Source: Pseudomonas trivialis
Lineage (GTDB): Bacteria > Pseudomonadota > Gammaproteobacteria > Pseudomonadales > Pseudomonadaceae
Assembly (NCBI RefSeq): GCF_001439805.1
Contig: NZ_JYLK01000001.1
Coordinates: 62,001-126,000, forward strand
Direction of reading: 5' to 3'
DNA: 64,000 nucleotides
The notes under the pieces: model-generated
Seen by the model: only the letters and a program-made list of their open reading frames with translations
Told to the model about the DNA's origin: nothing
Databases searched by the model: none
Translations under genes and position numbers: made by a program
Shown here: positions 10,575-19,488 of the stretch, piece after piece
Layout: every line of letters begins with the position of its first letter
Position numbering within the stretch: position 1 is the stretch's first letter

Positions 10575-11006
10575 ATGAAAATGCCCAAATCCGTGATTGC
10601 AGGTCTCGGCGTGCTGGTACTCGGCGCCAGCGCCTTGGTGCACGCCGCGCCGCCCGACCCTCGCGGTGAAGGCCCCGGCCGTGACGGCCCGCCGGGCCCC
10701 CATGAGCAACGTGGCCCGCAGGACGACCGCCGAGGCGGCCCACCCCGGGATTTCGGCCCGGTGCGCCAGATCATCCACGACAACCACGACCAGTTCGCAC
10801 GCGGCGCGCCACCGCCACCGGACGTGCGCCTGGAACGCGGCCGACCATTGCCCCCCGGCTACTACGGCGAGCGCCTCGGCCCCCGCGAACTGGAGCGCCT
10901 GCCGCGCTACGACGGTTACGAATGGCGCCGCTCCGGCCCGGACGTGGTGTTGATCGCCGTGGGCACCGGCATCGTCTACGAGATCCTTGCCAACGTACTC
11001 AACTAA
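10575..11006 (+). CDS. RcnB/CigR-like exported protein
   Basis: A 143-residue protein with a Sec signal (about residues 1-25, cleavage near VHAAP). A low-complexity Pro/Gly/Arg/Asp region (about 26-65) follows, then a domain with LPPGYYGERLGPRELERLPRYDGYEWRRSGPDVVLIAVGTGIVYEIL. The Y-G-Y-x-W-R-R plus hydrophobic C-terminal helix is typical of RcnB/CigR-type proteins, which sit in the periplasm or inner membrane. I cannot tell whether it is linked to metal efflux or is a general envelope protein. It follows the trp terminator and so has its own promoter. Confidence 0.78.
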   Translation: MKMPKSVIAGLGVLVLGASALVHAAPPDPRGEGPGRDGPPGPHEQRGPQDDRRGGPPRDFGPVRQIIHDNHDQFARGAPPPPDVRLERGRPLPPGYYGERLGPRELERLPRYDGYEWRRSGPDVVLIAVGTGIVYEILANVLN

Positions 11007-11218
11007 GCAGGCTTTTTGTGGCGAGCGGGCTTGCCCTAATGCTGTTCAGTTAAGTGCAGATTCTCTTTGGCGAGCAGGCTTGTCCTGCGTTGGGCTGCGC
11101 AGCAGCCCCAAAACCAGGCGCTTAGCCGTATCAGGTACACCGCGTTTTGCTGGATTGGGGCCGCTTCGCACCCCAACGCGGGGCAAGCCCGCTCGCCACA
11201 ACACAAAAAAAGCCTGCT
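11006..11218. repeat. Long composite palindromic repeat, about 210 bases
   Basis: The outer arms AGCAGGCTTTTTGTG (from 11006) and its inverse ending at 11218 enclose inverted copies of GGCGAGCGGGCTTGCCC (about 11020-11036 and 11181-11198). A third degenerate copy lies at about 11069-11087 and a GC-rich GGGCTGCGCAGCAGCCCC hairpin at about 11091-11108. Repeats of this kind are common between genes in fluorescent Pseudomonas. It fills the gap between the CigR-like gene and the convergent transporter and may end transcription from both sides. No coding sequence is supported in it. Confidence 0.8.
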
Positions 11219-11258
11219 AGCCACTGAAGCCCGCCCGCCACCGCTGGCGGGTCAGGGT

Positions 11259-12563
11259 TTACAACTCGATCCGCTCGACCTTGCCCACCAGCAGCACGTA
11301 GGACAACGCGCCAAGCAGCGCCAGCACGGCGATGTAGGTTATTGCCGGCGCAAACGAGTCGCCGCTGGCCAGAAAGCCGATCACGATTGGCGTGGCAATC
11401 GCCGACAGGTTGCCGATGAAGTTGAACACTCCGCCCGTCAGCCCCAGCAAACGCGCAGGGGCCAGGGTCGACACCAGCGACCAGGTGATCGACGCCAGGC
11501 CATTGCCGAAGAACGCCAGCGCCAGGAACGCAATCACCCACGCCGTCGAGTCCACGTAGTTGGCGCCGATGATCGCGGTGGAAATCAGCAGCCCGCTGAT
11601 GATCGGCAACTTGCGTGCAAAGCCCACCGACGCTCCCCGGCGGATCAGCCAGTCGGAAAAGATCCCGGAACACAGCACACCGACAAACGCCGCGAGAAAG
11701 GGCAGCGAGGCCAGCAGGCCGGACTTGATGAAATCCATGCCACGGTATTTCACCAGGTAAGTGGGGAACCACGTCAGGAAAAACCACAGCGTGGAGTTCA
11801 GGCAGAACTGGCCCAGGTAGATGCCCCAGAGTTTGCGCTTGCTCAGCACAATGCCCAAATCGACCCAACTGAAGGGCGCCTTTTTGGTCTGCGCCTGCAT
11901 GTCCACCAGGCCGCCGCCGTCGCGGATCAGTTGGATTTCCGCCGCGTTGGCGCCGTTGAAATCCTTCGGCTCGCGGTACACCGCGTACCAGATCAGCGCC
12001 CACAGGATGCCCACGCCGCCGGTGGCAACAAACACCATGTGCCAGCCGAACCGGTGTTGCAGCCAGGCCAGCAACGGCGTCAGAAACGCCAGCCCGACGA
12101 ACTGCCCCGAGGTATAAAAGCCAATCGCCGTGGCGCGTTCGCGCTCGGGAAACCAGGTGGTCACCACACGGCTGTTGATCGGATAGGCCGGGGCCTCCAG
12201 CGCGCCGACCGCCATGCGCAACACAAACAGCGCGATAAAGCTGGCGGCAAAGCCCAGCATCACTGTGGCAATCGACCACAACAGCAAGGCGGCGGTGTAG
12301 AGGATACGCGGCGGCACCCGGTCGACCAGCCAGCCGCCGGGAATCTGCATGGCGGCGTAGGTCCAGCCGAACGCGGAGAAGATCAGCCCGACATGCACCG
12401 GGTCGATGCCCAGGTCGCTGGTCAGCGCCGGCGCGGCAATCGACAGGTTGCTACGGTCGAGGTAATTGATCACCACGGTGATGAACAGCAGCAAACCGAT
12501 GAAGTAACGCTTTTTGCTGGGCGTGACGAGAGAGGCCTGTCCGGTGAGGGATTCAGGTTGCAT
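11259..12563 (-). CDS. dgoT: MFS sugar-acid transporter, galactonate type
   Basis: A 434-residue inner-membrane transporter of the anion:cation symporter branch of the major facilitator superfamily, with about twelve hydrophobic segments. The opening RYFIGLLLFITVVINYLDRSNLSIAAP and the IPGGWLVDRVPPR loop are the signature of the DgoT/ExuT/GudP subfamily. Its place at the end of the dgoK-dgoA-dgoD cluster suggests that it imports D-galactonate by proton symport. Specificity is inferred from context; related glucarate carriers look similar. A REP palindrome at 12598 separates it from dgoD, so the two may be transcribed together. Confidence 0.85.
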   Translation of the reverse strand: MQPESLTGQASLVTPSKKRYFIGLLLFITVVINYLDRSNLSIAAPALTSDLGIDPVHVGLIFSAFGWTYAAMQIPGGWLVDRVPPRILYTAALLLWSIATVMLGFAASFIALFVLRMAVGALEAPAYPINSRVVTTWFPERERATAIGFYTSGQFVGLAFLTPLLAWLQHRFGWHMVFVATGGVGILWALIWYAVYREPKDFNGANAAEIQLIRDGGGLVDMQAQTKKAPFSWVDLGIVLSKRKLWGIYLGQFCLNSTLWFFLTWFPTYLVKYRGMDFIKSGLLASLPFLAAFVGVLCSGIFSDWLIRRGASVGFARKLPIISGLLISTAIIGANYVDSTAWVIAFLALAFFGNGLASITWSLVSTLAPARLLGLTGGVFNFIGNLSAIATPIVIGFLASGDSFAPAITYIAVLALLGALSYVLLVGKVERIEL

Positions 12564-12597
12564 GAGGAGTGCCTCTTTTTATGTTTATTGAGGACTG

Positions 12598-12625
12598 GGT
12601 GGGAGGGAGCAAGCCCCCTCCCACC
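12598..12625. repeat. REP-type palindrome between dgoT and dgoD
   Basis: The arms GGTGGGAGG and CCTCCCACC are perfect inverted 9-mers around a GAGCAAGCC-type centre. It lies inside the dgo operon, where such elements can modulate mRNA stability. Confidence 0.75.
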
Positions 12626-12657
12626 TGTTTAACCGCATTCTTTCAGTCAGAGCGTGC

Positions 12658-13806
12658 TCACCACTCGGCAAAACTGCCGTCGGCATGGCGCCAGATCGGG
12701 TTGCGCCAGCGGTGGCCGATGGCCGCGCGTTCGATCACGTATTCCTCGTTGATCTCGATGCCCAGGCCCGGACCGTTGGGGATCTTCACGAAGCCCTGGT
12801 CATAGTCGAACACGCCCGGGTCGCGAACGTAGTCGAGCAGGTCGTTGCTCTCGTTGTAGTGAATGCCCAGGCTTTGTTCCTGGATAAACGCGTTGTAGCA
12901 GACCGCGTCCAGTTGCAGGCAGGCCGCCAGGGCAATCGGGCCCAGCGGACAATGCAGAGCCAGCGCCACGTCGTAGGCTTCGGCCATGTTGGCGATCTTG
13001 CGCGTCTCGGTGATGCCGCCCGCGTGGGAGGCATCCGGCTGAATGATGTCGACGTAGCCTTCGCTGAGCACGCGCTTGAAGTCCCAGCGCGAGAACAGGC
13101 GCTCGCCCAGGGCAATCGGGGTGCTGGTCAGCGGCGCCAGCTCCTTGAGGGCTTCGTAGTTTTCGCTGAGCACCGGTTCTTCGATGAACATCAGCTTGTA
13201 CGGGTCCAGCTCCTTCATCAGCACCTTGGCCATGGGCTTGTGCACGCGGCCATGGAAGTCGACGCCGATGCCCACGTTGGGGCCGACCGCATCACGCACG
13301 GCCGCCACGTTGGCCAGGGCCAGGTCGACCTTGTCGAAGCTGTCGACGAACTGCAGTTCTTCGGTGCCGTTCATTTTCACGGCGGTAAAGCCACGGGCCA
13401 CGGCCTCTTTGGCGGCACGCGCGGTGTCGGCCGGGCGGTCACCGCCGATCCACGAATACACGCGAATCTTGTCGCGTACCTGGCCGCCGAGCAGGTCGCT
13501 CACGGACACGCCGAGGGCTTTGCCCTTGATGTCCCACAACGCCTGGTCGATACCGGCCAGGGCGCTCATGTGCACGGCACCGCCACGGTAGAAGCCGCCG
13601 CGATAGAGCACGGTCCAGATGTCTTCGATATTGCGGGGGTCTTTGCCGATCAGGTAGTCGGAGAGTTCTTCAACGGCAGCGGCCACGGTGTGGGCGCGGC
13701 CTTCAACCACGGGCTCGCCCCAGCCGGTCACGCCCTGGTCGGTCTCGACCTTGAGGAAGCACCAGCGCGGCGGGACGATAAAGGTCGTCAGTTTGGTGAT
13801 TTTCAT
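12658..13806 (-). CDS. dgoD: D-galactonate dehydratase
   Basis: A 382-residue enolase-superfamily enzyme that converts D-galactonate to 2-dehydro-3-deoxygalactonate. The start [23 protein letters not shown] and the metal-ligand segments ([23 protein letters not shown]) match the DgoD subgroup of the mandelate racemase family. The catalytic His region [14 protein letters not shown] is present. It is cytoplasmic and sits between the transporter and the aldolase gene, completing a De Ley-Doudoroff-type pathway with dgoK and dgoA. Confidence 0.94.
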   Translation of the reverse strand: MKITKLTTFIVPPRWCFLKVETDQGVTGWGEPVVEGRAHTVAAAVEELSDYLIGKDPRNIEDIWTVLYRGGFYRGGAVHMSALAGIDQALWDIKGKALGVSVSDLLGGQVRDKIRVYSWIGGDRPADTARAAKEAVARGFTAVKMNGTEELQFVDSFDKVDLALANVAAVRDAVGPNVGIGVDFHGRVHKPMAKVLMKELDPYKLMFIEEPVLSENYEALKELAPLTSTPIALGERLFSRWDFKRVLSEGYVDIIQPDASHAGGITETRKIANMAEAYDVALALHCPLGPIALAACLQLDAVCYNAFIQEQSLGIHYNESNDLLDYVRDPGVFDYDQGFVKIPNGPGLGIEINEEYVIERAAIGHRWRNPIWRHADGSFAEW

Positions 13807-13854
13807 CTGTTATCTCTCTTATCGATGCGGCGCCTGCGGGCGCGGAACTTGCTA

Positions 13855-14475
13855 TCAGCTCAGGGCTTTCCAGGCGGCGACATACGCCTGGGCGCGGCTC
13901 GCGACCTGATCCACTGTCATACCCGGTTTGAACAACCCGGAACCCAATCCGAAACCCTTGGCGCCGGCGTCGCTGAACACCTGCATGTTGTCCGGGGAAA
14001 TACCGCCCACCGGTAGCAGCAAGGTGCCGGCCGGCAGAACCGCGAGCCATGCCTTGATCACTGCGGGGCCCATTTGCTCGGCCGGGAACAGCTTCAGCAC
14101 ATCGGCGCCTTCGGCCAATGCCGCGAACGCTTCGGTGGGCGTCGCCACACCCGGCGACAGGTACAGGCCGGCCGCTTTTGCCGCACGCAATACCTTGGCA
14201 TCGCTGTGGGGCATGACGATCACCTGGCCGCCGGCCGCCTTGACCTGCTCGACCTGCTCCGGCGTCAACACCGTGCCGGCACCGATCAGGCAATCGGCGG
14301 GCAGGCTGTCGCGCAGGGTGCGAATGCTGGTGTACGGGTCCGGCGAATTGAGCGGCACTTCGATCACGCGAAAACCGGCGTCGTACAGCGCCTGGCCGAT
14401 GGCTTGCGCTTCGTCCGGACGTACGCCGCGCAGGATCGCGATCAAACCGTTTTGTGCCAGTGCTTGCTTGAGCAT
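13855..14475 (-). CDS. dgoA: 2-dehydro-3-deoxy-6-phosphogalactonate aldolase
   Basis: A 206-residue class I aldolase of the KDPG/KDPGal family that splits the phosphorylated sugar acid into pyruvate and glyceraldehyde 3-phosphate. Conserved parts are IAILRGVRPDEA, VIEVPLNSPDP, LIGAGTVLTPEQV and the Schiff-base lysine in ADVLKLFPAE. The PVGGISPDNM phosphate loop is intact. The ATG at 14475 lies one base after the dgoK stop, which indicates coupling, so longer in-frame starts inside dgoK are rejected. Confidence 0.94.
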   Translation of the reverse strand: MLKQALAQNGLIAILRGVRPDEAQAIGQALYDAGFRVIEVPLNSPDPYTSIRTLRDSLPADCLIGAGTVLTPEQVEQVKAAGGQVIVMPHSDAKVLRAAKAAGLYLSPGVATPTEAFAALAEGADVLKLFPAEQMGPAVIKAWLAVLPAGTLLLPVGGISPDNMQVFSDAGAKGFGLGSGLFKPGMTVDQVASRAQAYVAAWKALS

Positions 14476-14476
14476 G

Positions 14477-15442
14477 TCAGGCCTCCGTTGCTGGTTGAGT
14501 AAGCCCGGCCTCCACGGCCAATTGCCACAGGCCGCGCTCGGTGGCTTCCTGCGCCAGGCTGACGTGGGCGAAGCCGCAGAGGGCGAGGGCGCGTTGATAG
14601 CGGGTGCAAAGGGCCACGGCGCCGACCAGGATGATCGGCTGGTGTTTTGCGCTGCCTGGCAGGCCGGCGAGTTCATGGCCGATCATCAGGCCGGAAAGAT
14701 AATCCGCTTGTTGCTCGGCCGAGAGTTCGGCGGTGAGGCCCAGGGTACGCGCGCTGAACAGGGTGGACAGCAAGCCGCGCTCGCCATCGGCCGACAGCGC
14801 CACGTGTACGCCTCGGTCAAAGGCTTGGGCCTGAAACTGCTCACAGGGCTTTTGGGTACGCCCCAGAATGCTGTGTTTGCTCAATATCGCGAACAGCTCA
14901 CCGGTCATGAAGGTGTCGAAATGGGTAATGCGACCCTCGACCACCTTGACCCATTTGCAATGGCTGCCGGGCAGGCCGATCAATACGTCAGCGCCCGCCG
15001 GCAGGCTTTGCAGCACGCCCAGCACCTGGGTTTCTTCCCCGCGCATCACATTGGGCAAGCCGTCCGGCTCGATCACACCAGGCACGATGTGCACCTCCAC
15101 ACCGCGCAGGCTGCGCACCCGGTGCAAGGCCTGGCCCAGGCTGGAGACGTCGACGGGTGTAGCGCGATAGGCCGCTTCGCTCCAGCCCTGAGCGCTGCCG
15201 ACCATGCCGCAGGCGATCACCGGCAGATGGGGCGCAACGTCGAGCCAGTCGCCACAGGCCGCGTCAAAGGCCAGCTCGAAGCCATCGGTGCAGCGCACAC
15301 CGGCAATATCGCGGGCCTCGGTGGGCAAATGCATGATGCCCGACGCCAGCGCGCGCTGTTCCAGCACTACGCCTGCGGGGCCGAGTTTGTAAGCACGAAG
15401 GGAGCTGGTCCCCCAATCGAGCGCGATCAATTGCGCCTGCAT
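14477..15442 (-). CDS. dgoK: 2-dehydro-3-deoxygalactonokinase
   Basis: A 321-residue sugar-acid kinase that phosphorylates 2-dehydro-3-deoxygalactonate with ATP. The N-terminal LIALDWGTSSLRAYKLG phosphate motif and the GLPGSHCKWVKV, FMTGELFAILSKHSILG and VGAVALCTRYQRAL segments are typical of DgoK. The ATG at 15442 has an AGGTGA site and begins the ATP-binding strand; the in-frame start at 15487 would overlap the promoter. It is the first gene of the dgoK-dgoA-dgoD-dgoT operon. No DgoR-type regulator gene adjoins. Confidence 0.93.
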   Translation of the reverse strand: MQAQLIALDWGTSSLRAYKLGPAGVVLEQRALASGIMHLPTEARDIAGVRCTDGFELAFDAACGDWLDVAPHLPVIACGMVGSAQGWSEAAYRATPVDVSSLGQALHRVRSLRGVEVHIVPGVIEPDGLPNVMRGEETQVLGVLQSLPAGADVLIGLPGSHCKWVKVVEGRITHFDTFMTGELFAILSKHSILGRTQKPCEQFQAQAFDRGVHVALSADGERGLLSTLFSARTLGLTAELSAEQQADYLSGLMIGHELAGLPGSAKHQPIILVGAVALCTRYQRALALCGFAHVSLAQEATERGLWQLAVEAGLTQPATEA

Positions 15443-15474
15443 CGCTTCACCTGAGTGTTCTGAGCGGATGGGCG

Positions 15475-15504
15475 AATATAAACCCAAGGCGGCGAGAATC
15501 TCAA
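15475..15504 (-). promoter_or_regulatory. Candidate promoter of the dgo operon
   Basis: Read on the minus strand, TTGAGA (15499-15504) and TATATT (15475-15480) are 18 bases apart; shifting the -10 element to TTATAT gives 17. It lies about 33 bases upstream of dgoK. A dyad, TCCC-ATATATA-GGGA (15519-15533), lies just upstream of the -35 element and is a candidate regulator site. Confidence 0.55.
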
Positions 15505-15545
15505 TATATAAATATCTGTCCCATATATAGGGAATGGCCGGCTAT

Positions 15546-15875
15546 TTATTCAAATGCGCTCAGGTTCAGCTCACGCATCGCCCCCATCCAGATCGCGTAG
15601 TCGGTGTGGTCCTTGAGGTCGTTACCGGTATCAGGATGCAGGAACACCACCAGGCCATTGCGATGGATCACCAGCCAGGGCAACACCACGCCGATGTATT
15701 CGACGTCGAACGCCAGCTGACAGCTCCAGTCCGGGTGCGGGCCCACCGGCCTTTGGTGCATGCGCCCCATGCGTAACGGGAACAGCGCGGCGGCGTCTTC
15801 GCACAATGTGCGGGCCTGATCGAGAGTGTCGGCGTCGAAGTAGATATGGGCGTGATAGCCCTTGATGCGTTGCAT
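15546..15875 (-). CDS. DOPA 4,5-dioxygenase family protein
   Basis: A 109-residue protein of the small DOPA 4,5-dioxygenase-like family (PF08883). IKGYHAHIYFDADTLDQA at the start, the RPVGPHPDWSCQLAF segment and LVIHRNGLVVFLHPDTGNDLKDHTDYAIWMG carry the conserved histidines that would bind metal. In plants and fungi members cleave catechol rings; the bacterial substrate is not known. The ATG at 15875 is chosen because it begins the conserved strand; the start at 15917 would overlap the neighbouring LysR gene. It lies 31 bases downstream of that gene on the same strand. Confidence 0.85.
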   Translation of the reverse strand: MQRIKGYHAHIYFDADTLDQARTLCEDAAALFPLRMGRMHQRPVGPHPDWSCQLAFDVEYIGVVLPWLVIHRNGLVVFLHPDTGNDLKDHTDYAIWMGAMRELNLSAFE

Positions 15876-15906
15876 GGCGGCCTCCGCGGCGGATGTGCGC
15901 CAAATG

Positions 15907-16857
15907 CTAGACGGCAATCGAGGGCAGGGCCAGTCCGGTCAGCGATTGCGCGCTGCTGGCCTGCTCCGCCAGCAACCAGTCGACAAATCGCTCGACCAGT
16001 TGCCCGCGTCGTTTACGCTGGGGCTGCACCACGTAGTAGCCGAAACGCGAGATCACCGTGTCGCTGATCGGCCGGCACAGCCAGTTCTGCTCGAGCAGGT
16101 TATCCACCAGATGCCGCCAGCCGATGGCCACGCCCTGGCCGGCAATCGCCGCCTGGATCAGCAAGGTGTAGTTGTCGAAACGCAACTGGCCGGGCGTGGG
16201 CGCTGCGGTAATCCCCAGCTCGCGGAACACGCCAGCCCAATTGAACCATTGGCTGTTGGTCTCCTGACGCAGGTGCAGCAGCGGGTACTCGGGCAAGGTC
16301 TGCACGCTCAGTGGCCGGGCCTGATCCTTGAGCCACTGGGGGCTGCACACCGGGAATACTTCCTCGTTGAACAGCCACAGGCTGTCGCCCTGCTTGAAGC
16401 GGCCGTCGCCAAACAGCACCGCCACGTCGATGTCGCTGCGCAGGCTGGCGTGGTTGCGTTCGCTGGTCACCAGGCTTACGTCCACCTGCGGGTAGGCCTC
16501 ATGAAAACGGTGCAGGCGCGGCATCAGCCAGTAGGCGGCGAAGGCAAAGTCGGTGGCCACCTGCAGCACTTCGTGCTGGTCCTGCTGGGTGATCGCGCTG
16601 AGGCCCTGATTGATGCCCTGCAAGCCGCCCTGCACATGCTCGAACAGCAGCGCGCCGGCGTCGGTCAGTTCAATGCCGCGATAGATGCGATCAAACAGGC
16701 GGATGGCCAGTTGTTCTTCAAGACGCTTGATCTGCTGGCTGATCGCCGGTTGGGTGGCGCCCAGCTCCATCGCCGCCGCCGTAAAACTGCGGTGGCGCGC
16801 GGCGGCTTCGAAGGCGCGCAGCAAATCGAGGGACAGGTCGCCGAGGGCTTCATACAT
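15907..16857 (-). CDS. LysR regulator of choline-sulfate utilization
   Basis: A 316-residue LysR-type regulator. The N-terminal helix-turn-helix ([39 protein letters not shown]) is followed by a periplasmic-binding-protein-like effector domain. It is divergent from betC across 103 bases, the usual place of the choline-sulfate utilization transcription factor family (TIGR03418). It probably senses choline-O-sulfate or choline and controls betC and the downstream genes. A tandem 12-base repeat in the shared gap is a candidate binding site. Confidence 0.86.
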   Translation of the reverse strand: MYEALGDLSLDLLRAFEAAARHRSFTAAAMELGATQPAISQQIKRLEEQLAIRLFDRIYRGIELTDAGALLFEHVQGGLQGINQGLSAITQQDQHEVLQVATDFAFAAYWLMPRLHRFHEAYPQVDVSLVTSERNHASLRSDIDVAVLFGDGRFKQGDSLWLFNEEVFPVCSPQWLKDQARPLSVQTLPEYPLLHLRQETNSQWFNWAGVFRELGITAAPTPGQLRFDNYTLLIQAAIAGQGVAIGWRHLVDNLLEQNWLCRPISDTVISRFGYYVVQPQRKRRGQLVERFVDWLLAEQASSAQSLTGLALPSIAV

Positions 16858-16882
16858 AAGCTGTGCTTATCCTAGACATTGC

Positions 16883-16915
16883 TTTTCATGGGCTTTACCC
16901 CGATTTTCATGGGCT
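16883..16915. promoter_or_regulatory. Tandem 12-base repeats in the betC-LysR gap
   Basis: TTTTCATGGGCT occurs perfectly at 16883-16894 and 16904-16915. The 21-base period equals two turns of DNA, so both copies face the same side. This fits cooperative binding by a regulator between two divergent genes, most simply the adjacent LysR protein. Function is inferred. Confidence 0.5.
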
Positions 16916-16960
16916 GCATGCTCACTGGCATAAACACCGCCTATGGAATGCCGATAGATC

Positions 16961-18475
16961 ATGAAGCGCAAGAACATTCTTTTCATCATGGTCGATCAAA
17001 TGGCCGCGCCGATGCTGCCGTTCTACGGGCCTTCCCCAATCAAGCTGCCCAACCTGAGCCGTCTTGCCGCCCAGGGCGTAGTGTTCGACGCCGCCTATTG
17101 CAACAGCCCGCTGTGCGCACCGTCGCGCTTCACGCTGGTCAGCGGCCAGTTGCCGAGCAAGATCGGCGCCTACGACAACGCGGCGGACTTTCCCGCCGAT
17201 GTGCCGACCTACGCCCACTACCTGCGCCGCCTGGGCTACCGCACCGCGCTGTCGGGCAAGATGCACTTTTGCGGCCCCGACCAGTTGCACGGTTTTGAAG
17301 AGCGCCTGACCAGCGATATCTACCCCGCCGACTACGGCTGGGCGGTGAACTGGGACGAACCGGATGTGCGCCCCAGCTGGTTTCACAACATGTCATCGGT
17401 GCTGCAGGCCGGCCCCTGCGTACGCACCAACCAGCTGGATTTCGACGAGGAGGTGGTGTTCAAGGCCCAGCAGTACCTGTTCGACCACATCCGCGAAGAC
17501 GGTGACCGGCCGTTCTGCCTCACCGTGTCGATGACCCACCCTCACGACCCGTACACCATTCCCAAGCCGTTCTGGGACCTCTACGACGACAGCGATATCC
17601 CGCTGCCCGAAACGCCCGAACAAAGCGATCTCGATCCGCATTCCCAGCGTTTGCTCAAGGTGTATGACCTGTGGGACAAGCCGCTGCCGGTCGACAAGAT
17701 CCGCGACGCGCGACGCGCCTATTTCGGCGCCTGCAGCTACATTGACAGCAACGTCGGCAAGCTCCTGCAAACCCTGGAAGACACCGGCCTGGCCGGTGAC
17801 ACCATCATCATTTTCTCCGGCGATCACGGCGACATGCTCGGCGAGCGCGGCCTCTGGTACAAAATGCACTGGTTTGAAATGGCCGCCCGCGTGCCGTTGC
17901 TGGTGAGTGCGCCAGGGCAGTTCGCCGCCGGCCGCGTCACGTCGGCCGTGTCCACCGCCGACCTGCTGCCGACCCTGGTGGAACTGGCGGGCGGCGCACT
18001 CGACCCGCGCCTGCCGCTGGACGGCCGCTCGCTGGTGTCGCACTTGCAAGGGCAGGGCGGGCACGACGAAGTGTTTGGCGAATACATGGCCGAAGGCACC
18101 ATCAGCCCCCTGATGATGATTCGCCGGGGCGCCTGGAAATTCATCTACAGCGAAGACGATCCGTGCCTGCTGTTCGATGTGCACAACGACCCGCGCGAGC
18201 GGGAAGACCTCAGCCAGTCACCGGAACACCGGCCGCTGTTCGAGGCGTTTTTGACAGAGGCGCGGGCCAAATGGGACATCCCGGCGATCCACCAGCAGGT
18301 GCTCGCCAGCCAACGCCGTCGTCGCCTGGTGTTCGAGGCACTGACCCAGGGCAAGCTCAAGAGCTGGGACCACCAGCCGCTGGTGGACGCCAGCCAGCAA
18401 TACATGCGCAACCACATCGACCTCGACGACCTGGAGCGCAAGGCACGTTATCCACAACCCTGCCAGAACCAATAA
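16961..18475 (+). CDS. betC: Choline-sulfatase
   Basis: A 504-residue type I sulfatase that hydrolyses choline-O-sulfate to choline and sulfate. The catalytic cysteine that becomes formylglycine is Cys52 in NSPLCAPSRFTLVSG (CxPSR motif). The metal-binding start NILFIMVDQMAAPMLPFYG and the FSGDHGDMLGERGLWYKM segment are conserved. The C-terminal region with KARYPQP is typical of the choline-sulfatase subgroup (TIGR03417). There is no signal peptide, so it is cytoplasmic and needs substrate import. A perfect DnaA box happens to lie in its 3' end (18448). Confidence 0.95.
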   Translation: MKRKNILFIMVDQMAAPMLPFYGPSPIKLPNLSRLAAQGVVFDAAYCNSPLCAPSRFTLVSGQLPSKIGAYDNAADFPADVPTYAHYLRRLGYRTALSGKMHFCGPDQLHGFEERLTSDIYPADYGWAVNWDEPDVRPSWFHNMSSVLQAGPCVRTNQLDFDEEVVFKAQQYLFDHIREDGDRPFCLTVSMTHPHDPYTIPKPFWDLYDDSDIPLPETPEQSDLDPHSQRLLKVYDLWDKPLPVDKIRDARRAYFGACSYIDSNVGKLLQTLEDTGLAGDTIIIFSGDHGDMLGERGLWYKMHWFEMAARVPLLVSAPGQFAAGRVTSAVSTADLLPTLVELAGGALDPRLPLDGRSLVSHLQGQGGHDEVFGEYMAEGTISPLMMIRRGAWKFIYSEDDPCLLFDVHNDPREREDLSQSPEHRPLFEAFLTEARAKWDIPAIHQQVLASQRRRRLVFEALTQGKLKSWDHQPLVDASQQYMRNHIDLDDLERKARYPQPCQNQ

Positions 18476-18493
18476 ACAGACAGAGGGAAGGTC

Positions 18494-19408
18494 ATGCAAA
18501 AGTTGACGGTGATACTGAGCATTCTGGCGCTGGCCAGCGCCAATGCGTACGCGGACACAAGTTGCGAAACGGTAAAAATGGCTGACCCGGGCTGGAGCGA
18601 CATTGCCGCAACCAACGCCATTACCGGTTTTTTGCTGACGGGCATGGGCTACAAACCCAAGGTCGACACCCTGGCGGTGCCGATTACCTTTGGCGGGCTC
18701 AAGGACGGCAAAGTGGATGTGTTCCTCGGCAACTGGATGCCGGCGCAGCAAGGCTTTTACGACAAGTTCGTGGCCAATGGCGATGTGGTGCAACTGGCGA
18801 AGAACCTCGACGGCACCGAGTTCACCCTGGCCGTGCCGGATTATGTCTGGGATGCGGGGGTGCATGATTTTGCCGACCTGAACACATTCGCCGACAAATT
18901 CGACAAGAAGATTTACGGCATCGGCTCCGGCGCGCCGGCCAATATCTCGCTGCAGGAGATCATCAAGAAGAACGACTTCAACCTGGGCCAGTGGAAGCTG
19001 ATCGAGTCGAGTGAACAGGCGATGCTCGCCGAAGTGTCGCGGGCGGTGAAAAAGCAGCGCTTCGTCACCTTCCTTGGCTGGACGCCGCACCCGATGAACG
19101 TGCAGTTGAAGATGCGTTACCTCAAGGGCGGCGAGCAGTACTTCGGCGATACCGGCAGCGTGTACACCCTGACCCGCAAGGGTTATGCGCAAGCCTGCCC
19201 GAACGTGGGGAAACTGCTGACCAACCTGAGTTTTACCCAGGACATGGAGAACAGCATCATGGCGCAGGTGGCCAACGACAAGGTCAGCAACGCCGAGGCC
19301 GCGAAGACGTGGATCAAGGCCAACCCGGCGGTGCTGGACAAGTGGCTTGATGGGGTGAAGACCGTGGATGGCAAGGACGCATTGGCGGCAGTCAAAGCCC
19401 AGCTCTAA
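18494..19408 (+). CDS. Choline-type ABC transporter substrate-binding protein (orphan)
   Basis: A 304-residue periplasmic binding protein with a Sec signal (cleavage near ANAYA/D, about residue 22). The mature protein starts TSCETVKMADPGWSDIAATNAI and contains FLGNWMPAQQ and LGWTPHPMNVQLKMRYL, hallmarks of the choline/betaine-binding OpuAC type (TIGR03414 family). It is 18 bases after betC and so probably in its operon. No permease or ATPase gene follows. Pseudomonas is known to use several such proteins with one Cbc core transporter, and this one probably delivers choline or choline-O-sulfate to a core encoded elsewhere. Confidence 0.9.
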   Translation: MQKLTVILSILALASANAYADTSCETVKMADPGWSDIAATNAITGFLLTGMGYKPKVDTLAVPITFGGLKDGKVDVFLGNWMPAQQGFYDKFVANGDVVQLAKNLDGTEFTLAVPDYVWDAGVHDFADLNTFADKFDKKIYGIGSGAPANISLQEIIKKNDFNLGQWKLIESSEQAMLAEVSRAVKKQRFVTFLGWTPHPMNVQLKMRYLKGGEQYFGDTGSVYTLTRKGYAQACPNVGKLLTNLSFTQDMENSIMAQVANDKVSNAEAAKTWIKANPAVLDKWLDGVKTVDGKDALAAVKAQL

Positions 19409-19488
19409 AGCCCCACCGCTGCCCCTTTGTGGGAATGGGCCTGTGGGTGCTGATAATCTTGAGTCGAACCTTTCAAGCCGAGTTACAG

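Noticed and set aside
11067..12632. A 521-codon plus-strand frame opposite the MFS transporter.
   Set aside because: Very rich in Gln, Arg and His, as expected for the reverse complement of a membrane protein gene; it begins inside the repeat at 11006.
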